64,000 nt of DNA, taken from NCBI GenBank assembly GCA_019414565.1, contig DXLU01000031.1:134666-198665 (forward strand), given 5' to 3'. The notes under the pieces are model-generated. The model saw only the letters and a program-made list of their open reading frames with translations, was not told where the DNA came from and made no database searches. Each line of letters opens with the position of its first letter. The first letter of the stretch is position 1. The stretch comes from Collinsella sp. (GTDB taxonomy: Bacteria > Actinomycetota > Coriobacteriia > Coriobacteriales > Coriobacteriaceae). A program made the position numbers and the translations under genes. Of this stretch, positions 18,559-26,284 are shown piece by piece.

Positions 18559-18598
18559 AAGAGGGGGCCGTCCCACGTTGATGGGACAGCCCCCTCTG
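18559..18598 (-). terminator. Intrinsic terminator of htrA
   Basis: The stem AGAGGGGGC-GTCCCA/TGGGAC-GCCCCCTCT lies 26 nt past the htrA stop, followed on the minus strand by TTTTCC. Confidence 0.75.
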
Positions 18599-18623
18599 GC
18601 TTCGATATGTGTGGAGTGGCTCG

Positions 18624-20084
18624 TTAGTAACCCTGACCGTAGCCCTGACCCTGACCCTGCTGGCCGAGCAGCTCCTCCAGGTACTGGCGCAGCTGCTCGT
18701 CGGTAATACCGCCGTTGCCGGTGTCGGTCGAACTGTCATCCTGCTGCTGGTTCTGCAGCTCCTCGTCGGAGCCCAGTTCAACCGTGACCTTCTTTTCTTC
18801 CTTGCCGCGCATGAGCGTGATCTCGACCTTCTCGCCCACCTCGTGGCTGCGCAGCGCAATGATCAGGCCATCGGCGCTCGTAATCTCGTCGTCGCCCAGC
18901 TTGGTAATGACATCGCCCTCTTGGATGCCAGCCTTGGCGGCGGGACCGTCCTCGACGACGCTCGCCACGTACGCGCCGCTATCGGTGCTCAGCTTGTTGG
19001 TGCGAGCGTTGAGCGCGTTGACGCTCGAAAGCGTAGCGCCCAGGTACGGATGCACCGGCGTCTTGCCGTCGATGATCTGGTCGGCAATGTTCTTGGCATA
19101 GTTGACCGGAATGGCAAAACCCACGCCCGAGCTGGAGCCCGAGTAGCTCTCGATAAGCGAGTTGATACCCACGAGCTCGCCGTTGTCGTTGACGAGCGCG
19201 CCGCCGGAGTTGCCCGGGTTGATGGCGGCATCGGTCTGGATCATGTTGGCATAGATGGTGTTACCGTTGGTAGAACTCATGGCCGTGGAGCGATACAGCG
19301 CCGACACGATACCCGTGGAGACAGACTGCTCGTTGCCGAACGGCGAGCCGATCGCCATGACCCACTCGCCCACGTTGAGCTTGGAGGAGTCACCGATCTC
19401 GATCGGGGTGAGCTTGGAAGCATCGGCGTCCTTGAGCTTGATGACGGCCAGGTCGCTCGAAGCATCGTTGCCCACGAACTCGGCCTCGTAGGTGGTACCG
19501 TCGTCCATGGTCACCACGTACTGGTCATAGCCATCGACCACATGGTTGTTGGTGAGGATGTGGCCCTCGGTATCGAGCACCACGCCCGAACCGACGCTGC
19601 CCGAGCTATCCGACCCGTCAGCAGACTGAGAAAGCGAGCCACTTTGGCCGCCGCTCGAAGTGGCGGTAATGGAAACCACGGAGGGCAGGGCCTTGGCAGA
19701 AACGGCCTCGGCCAGCGTGGTGTCCTCGGAGTCGATCGTAATCTTTTGCGTCGACGAACCCGAAGCACCCGCCGTCACGGCGTTCCTGCCGCCGCCGATA
19801 TCGAGCGTGCCGCTCATAATGAGCGCAATGACCAGCAGGGCGCCGCAGGCACAGCCGGCGAGTGCTGTAATAAAGATCGGCAGCTTTTTGGTCTTGGTCT
19901 TGACCACCGTGTGCTTGTTTACAACCTGCTGACCACCCAGCGGCTGGCCGGTCTGTGTGTCGTAAGCCTGCACGTAGGGAATGTTGCTGCCGGCAGGCGT
20001 CGACTCCACCTGCACACGCGGCTGCTGCTGGGTCTCGCCGGCGTTGCCCGCGTCCTGGGGACGCTGGGAATCGTTCTCGCTCAT
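18624..20084 (-). CDS. Membrane-anchored HtrA/DegP-like serine protease with PDZ domain
   Basis: A 486-residue envelope quality-control protease. The ATG at 20084 has AAAGGAT upstream. A Gln-rich cytoplasmic segment leads to one membrane helix (about residues 75-97, GCACGALLVIALIM), so the protease faces outward. The trypsin-like domain has the triad His (TNNHVVDG), Asp (SDLAVIKL) and Ser (NPGNSGGALVN), where GGAL replaces the commoner GGPL. A PDZ domain follows (about 370-450, VVEDGPAAKAGIQEGDVI), then an acidic Gln-rich tail ending in GQG/GYG repeats. It is monocistronic with its own terminator. Confidence 0.93.
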   Translation of the reverse strand: MSENDSQRPQDAGNAGETQQQPRVQVESTPAGSNIPYVQAYDTQTGQPLGGQQVVNKHTVVKTKTKKLPIFITALAGCACGALLVIALIMSGTLDIGGGRNAVTAGASGSSTQKITIDSEDTTLAEAVSAKALPSVVSITATSSGGQSGSLSQSADGSDSSGSVGSGVVLDTEGHILTNNHVVDGYDQYVVTMDDGTTYEAEFVGNDASSDLAVIKLKDADASKLTPIEIGDSSKLNVGEWVMAIGSPFGNEQSVSTGIVSALYRSTAMSSTNGNTIYANMIQTDAAINPGNSGGALVNDNGELVGINSLIESYSGSSSGVGFAIPVNYAKNIADQIIDGKTPVHPYLGATLSSVNALNARTNKLSTDSGAYVASVVEDGPAAKAGIQEGDVITKLGDDEITSADGLIIALRSHEVGEKVEITLMRGKEEKKVTVELGSDEELQNQQQDDSSTDTGNGGITDEQLRQYLEELLGQQGQGQGYGQGY

Positions 20085-20255
20085 AGCTGCGATCCTTTCG
20101 TCAAATAACCAAAGGCCCGCCAAACATGTGGCGGGCCATCATTGTTCACGTTGAGTTGTACCCCAATATGCGGGTGCACGTGTATGAGAACGCAATCTTT
20201 TAGGAAGGCTTAAGTTCTGTTGCAGACCCGAAAGAGACCCTCACCCGTGACAAAA

Positions 20256-20288
20256 CCACCAAAAAGGCGCCTGTCCCCTTTGTGGTGG
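20256..20288 (-). terminator. REP-like hairpin/terminator, GGGACAGG core (copy 4)
   Basis: The arms CCACCA-AAAAGG/CCTTTGTGGTGG lie 4 nt past the glnR-like stop, with GGTTTTG following on the minus strand. Same family as 7035, 7996 and 9597. Confidence 0.6.
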
Positions 20289-20292
20289 AAAT

Positions 20293-20931
20293 CTAGTCCT
20301 TAAACAGATAGCCCACGCCGCGGACGGTAGTGATGTGTGCCGCGATCTGCGGGCCCACCTTGGAGCGGATGCGTCGGATATGCACGTCGACGGTGCGCGT
20401 ACCGCCGCAGTACTCAAAGCCCCATACGCGGTGCAGCAGCACCTCGCGGCTGTAGGCGCGGTTGGGGTGCGTGGCCAAAAAGCTCAGCAGCGAATACTCC
20501 ATCAGCGTCAGGTCGATGGGCTCGTTATCGAGCGTCACCTGGTAGGTAGCCAGGTTGATCTCGAGGTTATCGATGTTGAGCACATCGTCGGCGGTGACGG
20601 TCTCCTCCTCGCCCATCAGGCGCTGCGCACGAGCCTTGAGCTCGTTGGGCGTCGCCGTGGGACACACAAAGTCGGCATGCGCATGATTCGGCAGGCGCAG
20701 GGTGCCGAGTGCCTCGTCGTCGACGATCACCAACATGGGAACGCCACCGCGGTCGTCAAGCCACTTGGCAATCTGATCGATGCGGTCGCTGCGGATGCCA
20801 TCGGAATCGAGGATCAGCAGGTCAAAGTCGTGCGCCGCAGTCGGCGAATCGGGGGTGGCCAGGCTCACCTCGACACCCAGGGTGGTCGTCAAGCTGCGGG
20901 CAAACTCGTGGAAGCGCGTCGTGCGCGCCAT
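20293..20931 (-). CDS. GlnR-like orphan OmpR-family regulator
   Basis: A 212-residue winged-helix regulator. The C-terminal half (about 115-212) is a clear Trans_reg_C domain (LTLMEYSLLSFLATHPNRAY, VDVHIRRIRSKVG, TVRGVGYLF). The N-terminal half is receiver-like but degenerate. It keeps DLLILDSDG at the phospho-acceptor strand, but lacks the N-terminal acidic pair and the conserved Lys. That pattern, with the gene directly following glnA, matches actinobacterial GlnR, which controls nitrogen genes without a cognate kinase. The ATG at 20931 avoids overlap with glnA; an earlier in-frame start (21039) would overlap it. GlnR function is inferred from context. Confidence 0.78.
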   Translation of the reverse strand: MARTTRFHEFARSLTTTLGVEVSLATPDSPTAAHDFDLLILDSDGIRSDRIDQIAKWLDDRGGVPMLVIVDDEALGTLRLPNHAHADFVCPTATPNELKARAQRLMGEEETVTADDVLNIDNLEINLATYQVTLDNEPIDLTLMEYSLLSFLATHPNRAYSREVLLHRVWGFEYCGGTRTVDVHIRRIRSKVGPQIAAHITTVRGVGYLFKD

Positions 20932-21005
20932 GAACAGGGCACTCTTTTCGGACAAATCGGCCTCCAAAGAAATGAGCTCAATCGTACTGGGACAAGCCAG
21001 CGCGA

Positions 21006-22343
21006 TTAGGAGTTCGCCAGGTAGTGCTTGATCTCCCATTCGGTGATCGTGGATTCGAACTTATGCCACTCGTCGCGCTTCTTTTTGAGGAAGAAGCCGT
21101 GGATGTGATCGCCGAGGGCATCCTTCATAAACTGCGAGTCCTCAAAGACGTCGAGTGCCTCTTTAAGCGAGCGCGGCAGCGGCGTGTAACCGGCCTCGAG
21201 CATCTGACGGCCGGTGAGTTTGAGCGTCTCGGCCGTGGCCTCGGGCGGGAGTTCCAGCTTGCGCTCGATGCCGTCAAGCCCGGCCGCCAGCGTGACGGCG
21301 TTGACCAGGTACGGATTGGCCATGGGGTCGGGGCTACGAAGCTCGATGCGCGTGGACAGCTGCTTGCCGGGCTTGTAGACCGGGATGCGAATCATGCTTG
21401 CGCGGTTGCGCAGGCCCCACGTGGCGTACTGCGGCACGGAGTCGCCGCCCGTGGTGATGCGCTTGTACGAATTGACGGTGGGGTTGGTGATAGCACTGAT
21501 CTCGCGCGCGTGCGCCAAGATGCCGGCCATATAGTGCTTGGCGACGTCGGAGAGATGGTACTTCTCGTCGCCCTCGCCCCAAAAGACGTTGTTGCCGTCG
21601 TGGTCGAACAGCGACTGATGCAAAAACATGGCGCTGCCGTCCTCGCCCGCCAACGGCTTGGGCATAAAGGAGGCGTGGCACCCGCTCTCGTAGGCCTGCT
21701 GCTTAATGATGAGCTTGGCCGTGGTGATGGCGTCGGACATGCTCAGGGCCTCGGCGTGGCGCAGGCTCATGCCGTGCTGCGAGCGGCCGGCGGCATGGAA
21801 GGTGTACTCCACGGGCACGGACATCTTCTCGAGCGTGAGGACCGTGTTACGACGCAGGTCGCGAGCGGCATCGCTCACCGAAAGATCGAAGTAGCCAACG
21901 TTGTCAAGCGGCTCGGGCGTGTGCTCGTCGGGGAAGTAATAGTACTCCAGCTCGGCGCCCACGTTGAGCAGGTAGCCAGCCTTCTCGGCCTTGCGGAACA
22001 TGCGGCGAAGGGCATCGCGCGGGTCGCCGGCAAAGGGCTTGCGATCGGGAGTGCACACATCGCAGAACACGCGGGCGACGCCGTTGTGGCTCGGGCGCCA
22101 CGGCAGAATCTGGAAGGTCGAAGCATCGGGAAACGCCAGCATGTCGGCTTCCTCGGGCGTGGCAAAGCCCTCGATGGCGGAGCCGTCAAAGCCAATACCC
22201 TCCTCAAAAGCGACCTCGAGGTCCTCGGGGCTAATAGCAAAGTTTTTGAGGCGGCCGAGAATGTCGACAAACCACAGACGCACAAAGCGGATATCACGCT
22301 GTTCTACGGAGCGGAGTACGTAATCGATGTTCTGCTGGTTCAT
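21006..22343 (-). CDS. glnA: Glutamine synthetase type I
   Basis: A 445-residue cytoplasmic enzyme that makes glutamine from glutamate, ammonia and ATP. The N-terminal beta-grasp domain (RLWFVDILGRLKNFAI, then IGFDGSAIEGF) is followed by the catalytic domain with YYYFPDEHTPEP, the His/Glu metal-binding segment (FMPKPLAGEDGSAMFLHQSL), and RIPVYKPGKQLSTRIELRSP. The length of about 445 residues and the absence of the NLYDLP adenylylation signature point to the GSI-alpha subtype, regulated by feedback rather than adenylylation. The ATG at 22343 follows AGGGGAG. The GlnR-like gene begins 74 nt downstream, probably co-transcribed. Confidence 0.96.
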   Translation of the reverse strand: MNQQNIDYVLRSVEQRDIRFVRLWFVDILGRLKNFAISPEDLEVAFEEGIGFDGSAIEGFATPEEADMLAFPDASTFQILPWRPSHNGVARVFCDVCTPDRKPFAGDPRDALRRMFRKAEKAGYLLNVGAELEYYYFPDEHTPEPLDNVGYFDLSVSDAARDLRRNTVLTLEKMSVPVEYTFHAAGRSQHGMSLRHAEALSMSDAITTAKLIIKQQAYESGCHASFMPKPLAGEDGSAMFLHQSLFDHDGNNVFWGEGDEKYHLSDVAKHYMAGILAHAREISAITNPTVNSYKRITTGGDSVPQYATWGLRNRASMIRIPVYKPGKQLSTRIELRSPDPMANPYLVNAVTLAAGLDGIERKLELPPEATAETLKLTGRQMLEAGYTPLPRSLKEALDVFEDSQFMKDALGDHIHGFFLKKKRDEWHKFESTITEWEIKHYLANS

Positions 22344-22496
22344 GTCGCTCCCCTTTCTTTCGGGCGGGTTTCGACTGGTCTATATCGCAGATACTATCGC
22401 AGAAAAATGTTTCCGCAGGGTTAAAGCGTATCAAGCGCTCAAAAAACGTGCGCGCAGGCGGGTGCCAAGCACGAACAGACCGACTCGGACGGGCGG

Positions 22497-23519
22497 CTAG
22501 CGTGAGGTCGAAGCGCGGTGTTCGATGTGGCCGGGGATCTCGATGTGCTTGGGAGCCAGCCTTGCGGCCTCGCCCACCGTAGTGGTAACGACGTCGATGC
22601 GCTCGGACAGGCGCTCGACCACGCGCTCGGCAATGGTGAGGGTGTCCTGCGCGGCCGTGGTTACACCGCCAAAGAGCACGTGGTTCCAGGGATAGTCGTC
22701 AAACGTTGCGATCTTGAGACCCGCCGGCAACGAAGGTCCCAACTGTGCCAGCGCCTCGGTCAGGCGCAGGAAGACCAGACCGTTGACGGCAATGAGGCCG
22801 AGCTTTTTACCCGCATAGTCACGCATGGTCTCGTCCAGGCGACTGACACCCTCGACACCACCGTCCGCCAAGGTGACGACCTCGCCGGCCAGGCCGCGTC
22901 GCGATAGCTCGTCGGTAAAGGCCTCGGCGCGCTCGCGACGGACGGGGCTGTCGTCGCTTGCCTCGGTGAGCAGGCACAAGCGCTCGCTGCCAGCGGCGAC
23001 CAAGACGTCTACCAAGCCGGCGACCAGCTCACGGTTGTTAGATGTCACCAAGTCGATACCGCCGTCGGCAACATCACGGTCGAGCAGCACAACGGGTAGG
23101 CGTCCCGCTGCCGCGGCGATCGCCTCGTCATTGCCTCCGCAGGTGTTGACGACCAGGCCGTCCACGCCGGCATCGATAAGTCTGGTGAGCGACTCCGCTT
23201 CCTTGGCGGGGTCGTTGCCGCTAATGGCCGTCATGAGCGAGCAGCCGCGCGCGGCGGCGCTGGCGGAAAGCCCTTCGAGCATGGCGCTGGAGAACGGGTT
23301 GGCGATGTCGACCAAGATTACGCCGATGAGGTTGGTGCGCGAGCTGCGCAGATTGCGTGCGGCGGCACGTGGGCGATAGCCGGTGCGCTCGATAACCGCC
23401 GCGATGCGAGCGCGGGTTTCCTCGGTCATCTGCCCGGGGCGGTTATTGAGATAGCGCGAGACCGTGGCCGGACTCACGCCCGCCTCGGCGGCAATGTCCT
23501 TGATTCTCATCTGCGCCAT
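22497..23519 (-). CDS. LacI-family transcriptional repressor
   Basis: A 340-residue repressor. The helix-turn-helix RIKDIAAEAGVSPATVSRYL (residues 4-23) is followed by the hinge helix (ARNLRSSRTNLIGVI) and a periplasmic-binding-protein-like effector domain (VDGLVVNTCGG, LLTEASDDSPVR, FDDYPWNHVLFGGVTT). The effector is probably a sugar. The ATG at 23519 puts the HTH at the expected N-terminal position. No sugar operon adjoins it, so the regulon must lie elsewhere. An imperfect dyad (AAAACG-CTGC, GCAG-CATCGTTTT) at 23586-23614 could be its own operator. Confidence 0.9.
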   Translation of the reverse strand: MAQMRIKDIAAEAGVSPATVSRYLNNRPGQMTEETRARIAAVIERTGYRPRAAARNLRSSRTNLIGVILVDIANPFSSAMLEGLSASAAARGCSLMTAISGNDPAKEAESLTRLIDAGVDGLVVNTCGGNDEAIAAAAGRLPVVLLDRDVADGGIDLVTSNNRELVAGLVDVLVAAGSERLCLLTEASDDSPVRRERAEAFTDELSRRGLAGEVVTLADGGVEGVSRLDETMRDYAGKKLGLIAVNGLVFLRLTEALAQLGPSLPAGLKIATFDDYPWNHVLFGGVTTAAQDTLTIAERVVERLSERIDVVTTTVGEAARLAPKHIEIPGHIEHRASTSR

Positions 23520-23642
23520 AGCGCACCCCGTTTCCCAATTGTCGGCGGTTTGAGCCATTTTAGGCATTTTTAAAAAACTCGGCTTCAAAACGCTGCAGAT
23601 GAGCAGCATCGTTTTTGCGTCTCGAGCAGATGCGATGATGGG

Positions 23643-24335
23643 CTAGATAGACGAGTCTTTAGGCAGCTCAAAATAGTCGGGATGCAAGGCAATAACCGGG
23701 CCTTGCTCCTCGGGCATCAGGTGCAAGTGCGTCTCCGCCAGATAGCTCGCCGTGTCGGTATCGCCCCTCTTAATGGACTCGAGAATCCGGCGATGCTGAC
23801 GACGAATCGGCTCCCAATCCAGATCCTGCGACACCATACGCAACCAGTTGTATCGCTCAAAATGCGTATTGACGCTCTTCATCCAATCCCACAACATATG
23901 GCGACCGGCAATCACAAAACACGTCTCATGAAACAGGTTATCCAAGTCGAAAAAGCGACGCGTTTCGCGATGGTCGAGTGATTCGGACTCGGCAAGAATC
24001 TGCTCAAGCCGCTGCTTTTGCTCGGACGTGGCGGCAGAGCAGCATTTTATGAGTACGCTTCTTTCGAGTTTCTCGCGCAAGAAACAGGCATTCTCGGCGT
24101 GTTCCATGCTGATCTTAGAGACGTAGGTGCCGCTCTTGGGACGCGTTTCCACCAGCTCCTGCTCGCGCAGGCGCACAAAGGACTCGCGAATGGGCGTGCG
24201 CCCGATTCCCGTCTCCTTTTCCAGACCAATCGCCGAAAGGCGCGTGCCGGGCCTGAGCTCGGCATAGATGATCTTGGAGCGCAATGCGTTGTATGCCTGG
24301 TCTTGCAGGCTCTGATAATGCTGGTGTTGTTCCAT
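23643..24335 (-). CDS. GntR-family regulator with FCD ligand-binding domain
   Basis: A 230-residue transcription factor. The winged helix (residues 5-75) contains LRPGTRLSAIGLEKETGIGRT and the PIRESFVRLREQELVETRPKSGTYVS recognition region. The C-terminal all-helical FCD domain keeps the metal/ligand-binding residues Asp (FDLDNLFHETC) and His (HFERYNW, TASYLAETHLH). Such regulators usually sense organic acids or sugar acids. The ATG at 24335 has GAGGG; a GTG at 24377 would add 14 residues. It lies alone, with a decayed relative at 25904-26150. Confidence 0.9.
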   Translation of the reverse strand: MEQHQHYQSLQDQAYNALRSKIIYAELRPGTRLSAIGLEKETGIGRTPIRESFVRLREQELVETRPKSGTYVSKISMEHAENACFLREKLERSVLIKCCSAATSEQKQRLEQILAESESLDHRETRRFFDLDNLFHETCFVIAGRHMLWDWMKSVNTHFERYNWLRMVSQDLDWEPIRRQHRRILESIKRGDTDTASYLAETHLHLMPEEQGPVIALHPDYFELPKDSSI

Positions 24336-24442
24336 AAAGCCCTCGAATGAAGCCCACGGTTTGTCGAATATCACCACGTAATACTATCGCATCGACACGC
24401 CCCAGCTCCCAATCAGTCTTTTTGGGACGGGGCTCTTTTGGA

Positions 24443-25696
24443 CTATGAGCGCTCGTATTTCGTGGCCCGCCCGGTTCCCTGCCTTACGATTGCATTCCGT
24501 TCAAGCAGAGATTCGAGTGCCGCCAACGTCCGCGTGCGGCTCAGCCCCGTCTGTTTTTCAATCTCGCTTCGCGACATAATTCGCCCGCCCGACAAGGCCT
24601 TGAGAACCTGGACCTCTTCCTCGGACCCTTCAAAGGCATCGGTAACGGGCAATGTGACGGCCACCATGCCGCCGCGAACATCAAAAATTGGTTGATTGAT
24701 CGAATCGCGATAGGCACGTCTAATGCGCGCAATTCCCGTACCAAATTTCTCGATATAATCCAGCTTTAAGAAGGCCTCTGCAACGATGGGGTTTCTGAGC
24801 ACGGATATCTGCCCATACAGGTATTGTTCCGTCGTCAAACCGGCGGGCAGCGATCCGGGGGAGGTCACAACGACACGATCATCGTACAGGGCAATTTGAA
24901 CGTTCGCTCGAACGTCCCACGTCCGATGCACCAAAGCGTTTGCAACAGCTTCGCGGAATGCCTCAAGAGGAATTCGATCGGTTTGGACGCGCTCCATCCC
25001 TTCGATACGCTCATAACGGTAGTAGCGTGCAAACATAGCCACCGCCCTGTCCACCTGCTCAATTGCGGATACATTTGTCGCCGTCTCGCGATCCAAGATC
25101 ACATCCTCGGTATCGCCAAAACGGACACAGTCGATGCCTGGAAAATCATTCTTATCCGCTAAAATCGCCGCAGCGTTGGTATAGCCATCCTTGCCGAGCA
25201 AGCGGAGCGTACGCATGATATCCGGTGTTAGCTCGGAAATGCCGAGATGTTCAACACACTTATGCTCGAGCGTGTGAAAACTCAAGTCCTGGCGAGCCGA
25301 CGTGAGCGCGTCGAACGTTACGTTGCTGCCTTCGAGCGTCAGCCTGCCATACTCAAACCGGTCGACCTCCACCGTTGCCGAATCGTTTCGTCTGTAGGCC
25401 TTTCCCTTGCTTCGATAGGGTTTGTCCTGCCCCTCATAAACCGTAAGGATTACGGTCCCGTGTTTCTCATCGGGCTCAAGCGAGTAACGAGGCGCGGGAT
25501 CAAGACTGTCGTTAATCATGTTCTCGATGCGCAGGCATTCTGCAACCGGATCCGCAAGGCCGACAGCCACGCCATCGTCATCAACGCCAAACTCAATCTT
25601 GCCCGTCCCGTAGTTTGCATAGGCGCTCACCGTTTTAAGAAACGTCGGCGTAACGCTTTCCTTGTATTCGACTGTAGGGCTCTCTCTAACAACCAT
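24443..25696 (-). CDS. AlbA_2/Schlafen-type ATP-binding putative regulator
   Basis: A 417-residue protein. The N-terminal AlbA_2 (formerly AAA_4/Schlafen-like) domain shows the signature ESPTVEYKESVTPTFLKTVS and GTGKIEFGVDDDGVAVGL (residues 5-50). The central part has a degenerate GHKL-type ATPase region (REAVANALVHRTWDVRANVQ, EKFGTGIARIRRAY). The C-terminus (about 355-417) looks like a winged helix (SRSEIEKQTGLSRTRTLAAL). Members are annotated as putative transcriptional regulators or ATP-dependent helicases; real roles are poorly known and some act in defence. The ATG at 25696 follows GAGGGGG. No partner gene is visible. Confidence 0.82.
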   Translation of the reverse strand: MVVRESPTVEYKESVTPTFLKTVSAYANYGTGKIEFGVDDDGVAVGLADPVAECLRIENMINDSLDPAPRYSLEPDEKHGTVILTVYEGQDKPYRSKGKAYRRNDSATVEVDRFEYGRLTLEGSNVTFDALTSARQDLSFHTLEHKCVEHLGISELTPDIMRTLRLLGKDGYTNAAAILADKNDFPGIDCVRFGDTEDVILDRETATNVSAIEQVDRAVAMFARYYRYERIEGMERVQTDRIPLEAFREAVANALVHRTWDVRANVQIALYDDRVVVTSPGSLPAGLTTEQYLYGQISVLRNPIVAEAFLKLDYIEKFGTGIARIRRAYRDSINQPIFDVRGGMVAVTLPVTDAFEGSEEEVQVLKALSGGRIMSRSEIEKQTGLSRTRTLAALESLLERNAIVRQGTGRATKYERS

Positions 25697-25740
25697 ATGC
25701 ACAACCCCCTCGTTTCGTACCATTCATAACCGTATTATAA

Positions 25741-25795
25741 GACGAAAACCGTTTGCGTATTGATTAATCCACGACGCAAACGGTTTTCGTCTGTC
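25741..25795. terminator. Perfect long hairpin between the AlbA_2 gene and the GntR remnant
   Basis: 18-bp perfect arms (GACGAAAACCGTTTGCGT and its complement) surround a 15-nt loop. It lies just upstream of the AlbA_2 gene, so it may terminate an incoming transcript or be a dispersed palindrome. Confidence 0.6.
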
Positions 25796-25816
25796 AATAT
25801 GTCTGCAATCCAAACG

Positions 25817-25856
25817 AAAAGAGCCCCGAGCTCGTATGAACTCGGGGCTCTTTTCG
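25817..25856. terminator. Bidirectional terminator hairpin
   Basis: The stem AAAAGAGCCCCGAG/CTCGGGGCTCTTTT has A- and T-runs on both sides. Confidence 0.75.
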
Positions 25857-25903
25857 CCGCACATCTATGAGAGGAAAATTTCGATGCGTACGGGCGCTAC
25901 TCC

Positions 25904-26150
25904 ATGAAGCCGCCCTGGGATGGCGGCAACCTCGCCGTTACCCGTCTGATGGGTGTGCTCAAGGCATCCGTTCCCCTCTTTATCGACGTAACGGGCAAAA
26001 TAGCTCGTCGAGGAGACCATCCGCACGCACCACGGTGTGGCCGACGCCATCGAGGCGCGCAACCCCACCGCCGCTCACGATGCGATGTATCTGCACCTGG
26101 TCTACAACCGCAACATGATTGCGGAAGGCACACAGACAAAAGGCATTTAA
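25904..26150 (+). pseudogene. Decayed C-terminal remnant of a GntR/FCD regulator
   Basis: No intact gene is present, but two frames read like the end of an FCD-domain regulator. MGVLKASVPLFIDVTGK ends near 26,000 in one frame. From 26004 a second frame continues with LVEETIRTHHGVADAIEARN, HDAMYLHLVYNRNMI and a TAA at 26148. The order His-x-x-Gly ... AIEARNPTAA ... HL is typical of the last two FCD helices. The upstream DNA-binding half is absent. It lies next to the oxidoreductase gene, which it may once have regulated. Confidence 0.65.
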
Positions 26151-26204
26151 GGCTCGACAATAATCTTTCTTTGATAAAACGCAGGCAGCGAGCGCTTGCG
26201 TTTT

Positions 26205-26275
26205 ATCAAATGGTGCAATGGGGTCAGGTTTACATGCATCAACTTAGCGCAAAGTAACCTGGCCCCCATGCGCCA
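26205..26275 (+). repeat. REP-like double hairpin with GGGGTCAGG core
   Basis: The outer arms TGGTGCAATGGGG/CCCCCATGCGCCA carry GGGTCAGGT facing CCTGGCCCC. It lies directly past the oxidoreductase stop. A closely related element is at 37249-37313. Confidence 0.6.
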
Positions 26276-26284
26276 AGGGGTTGA

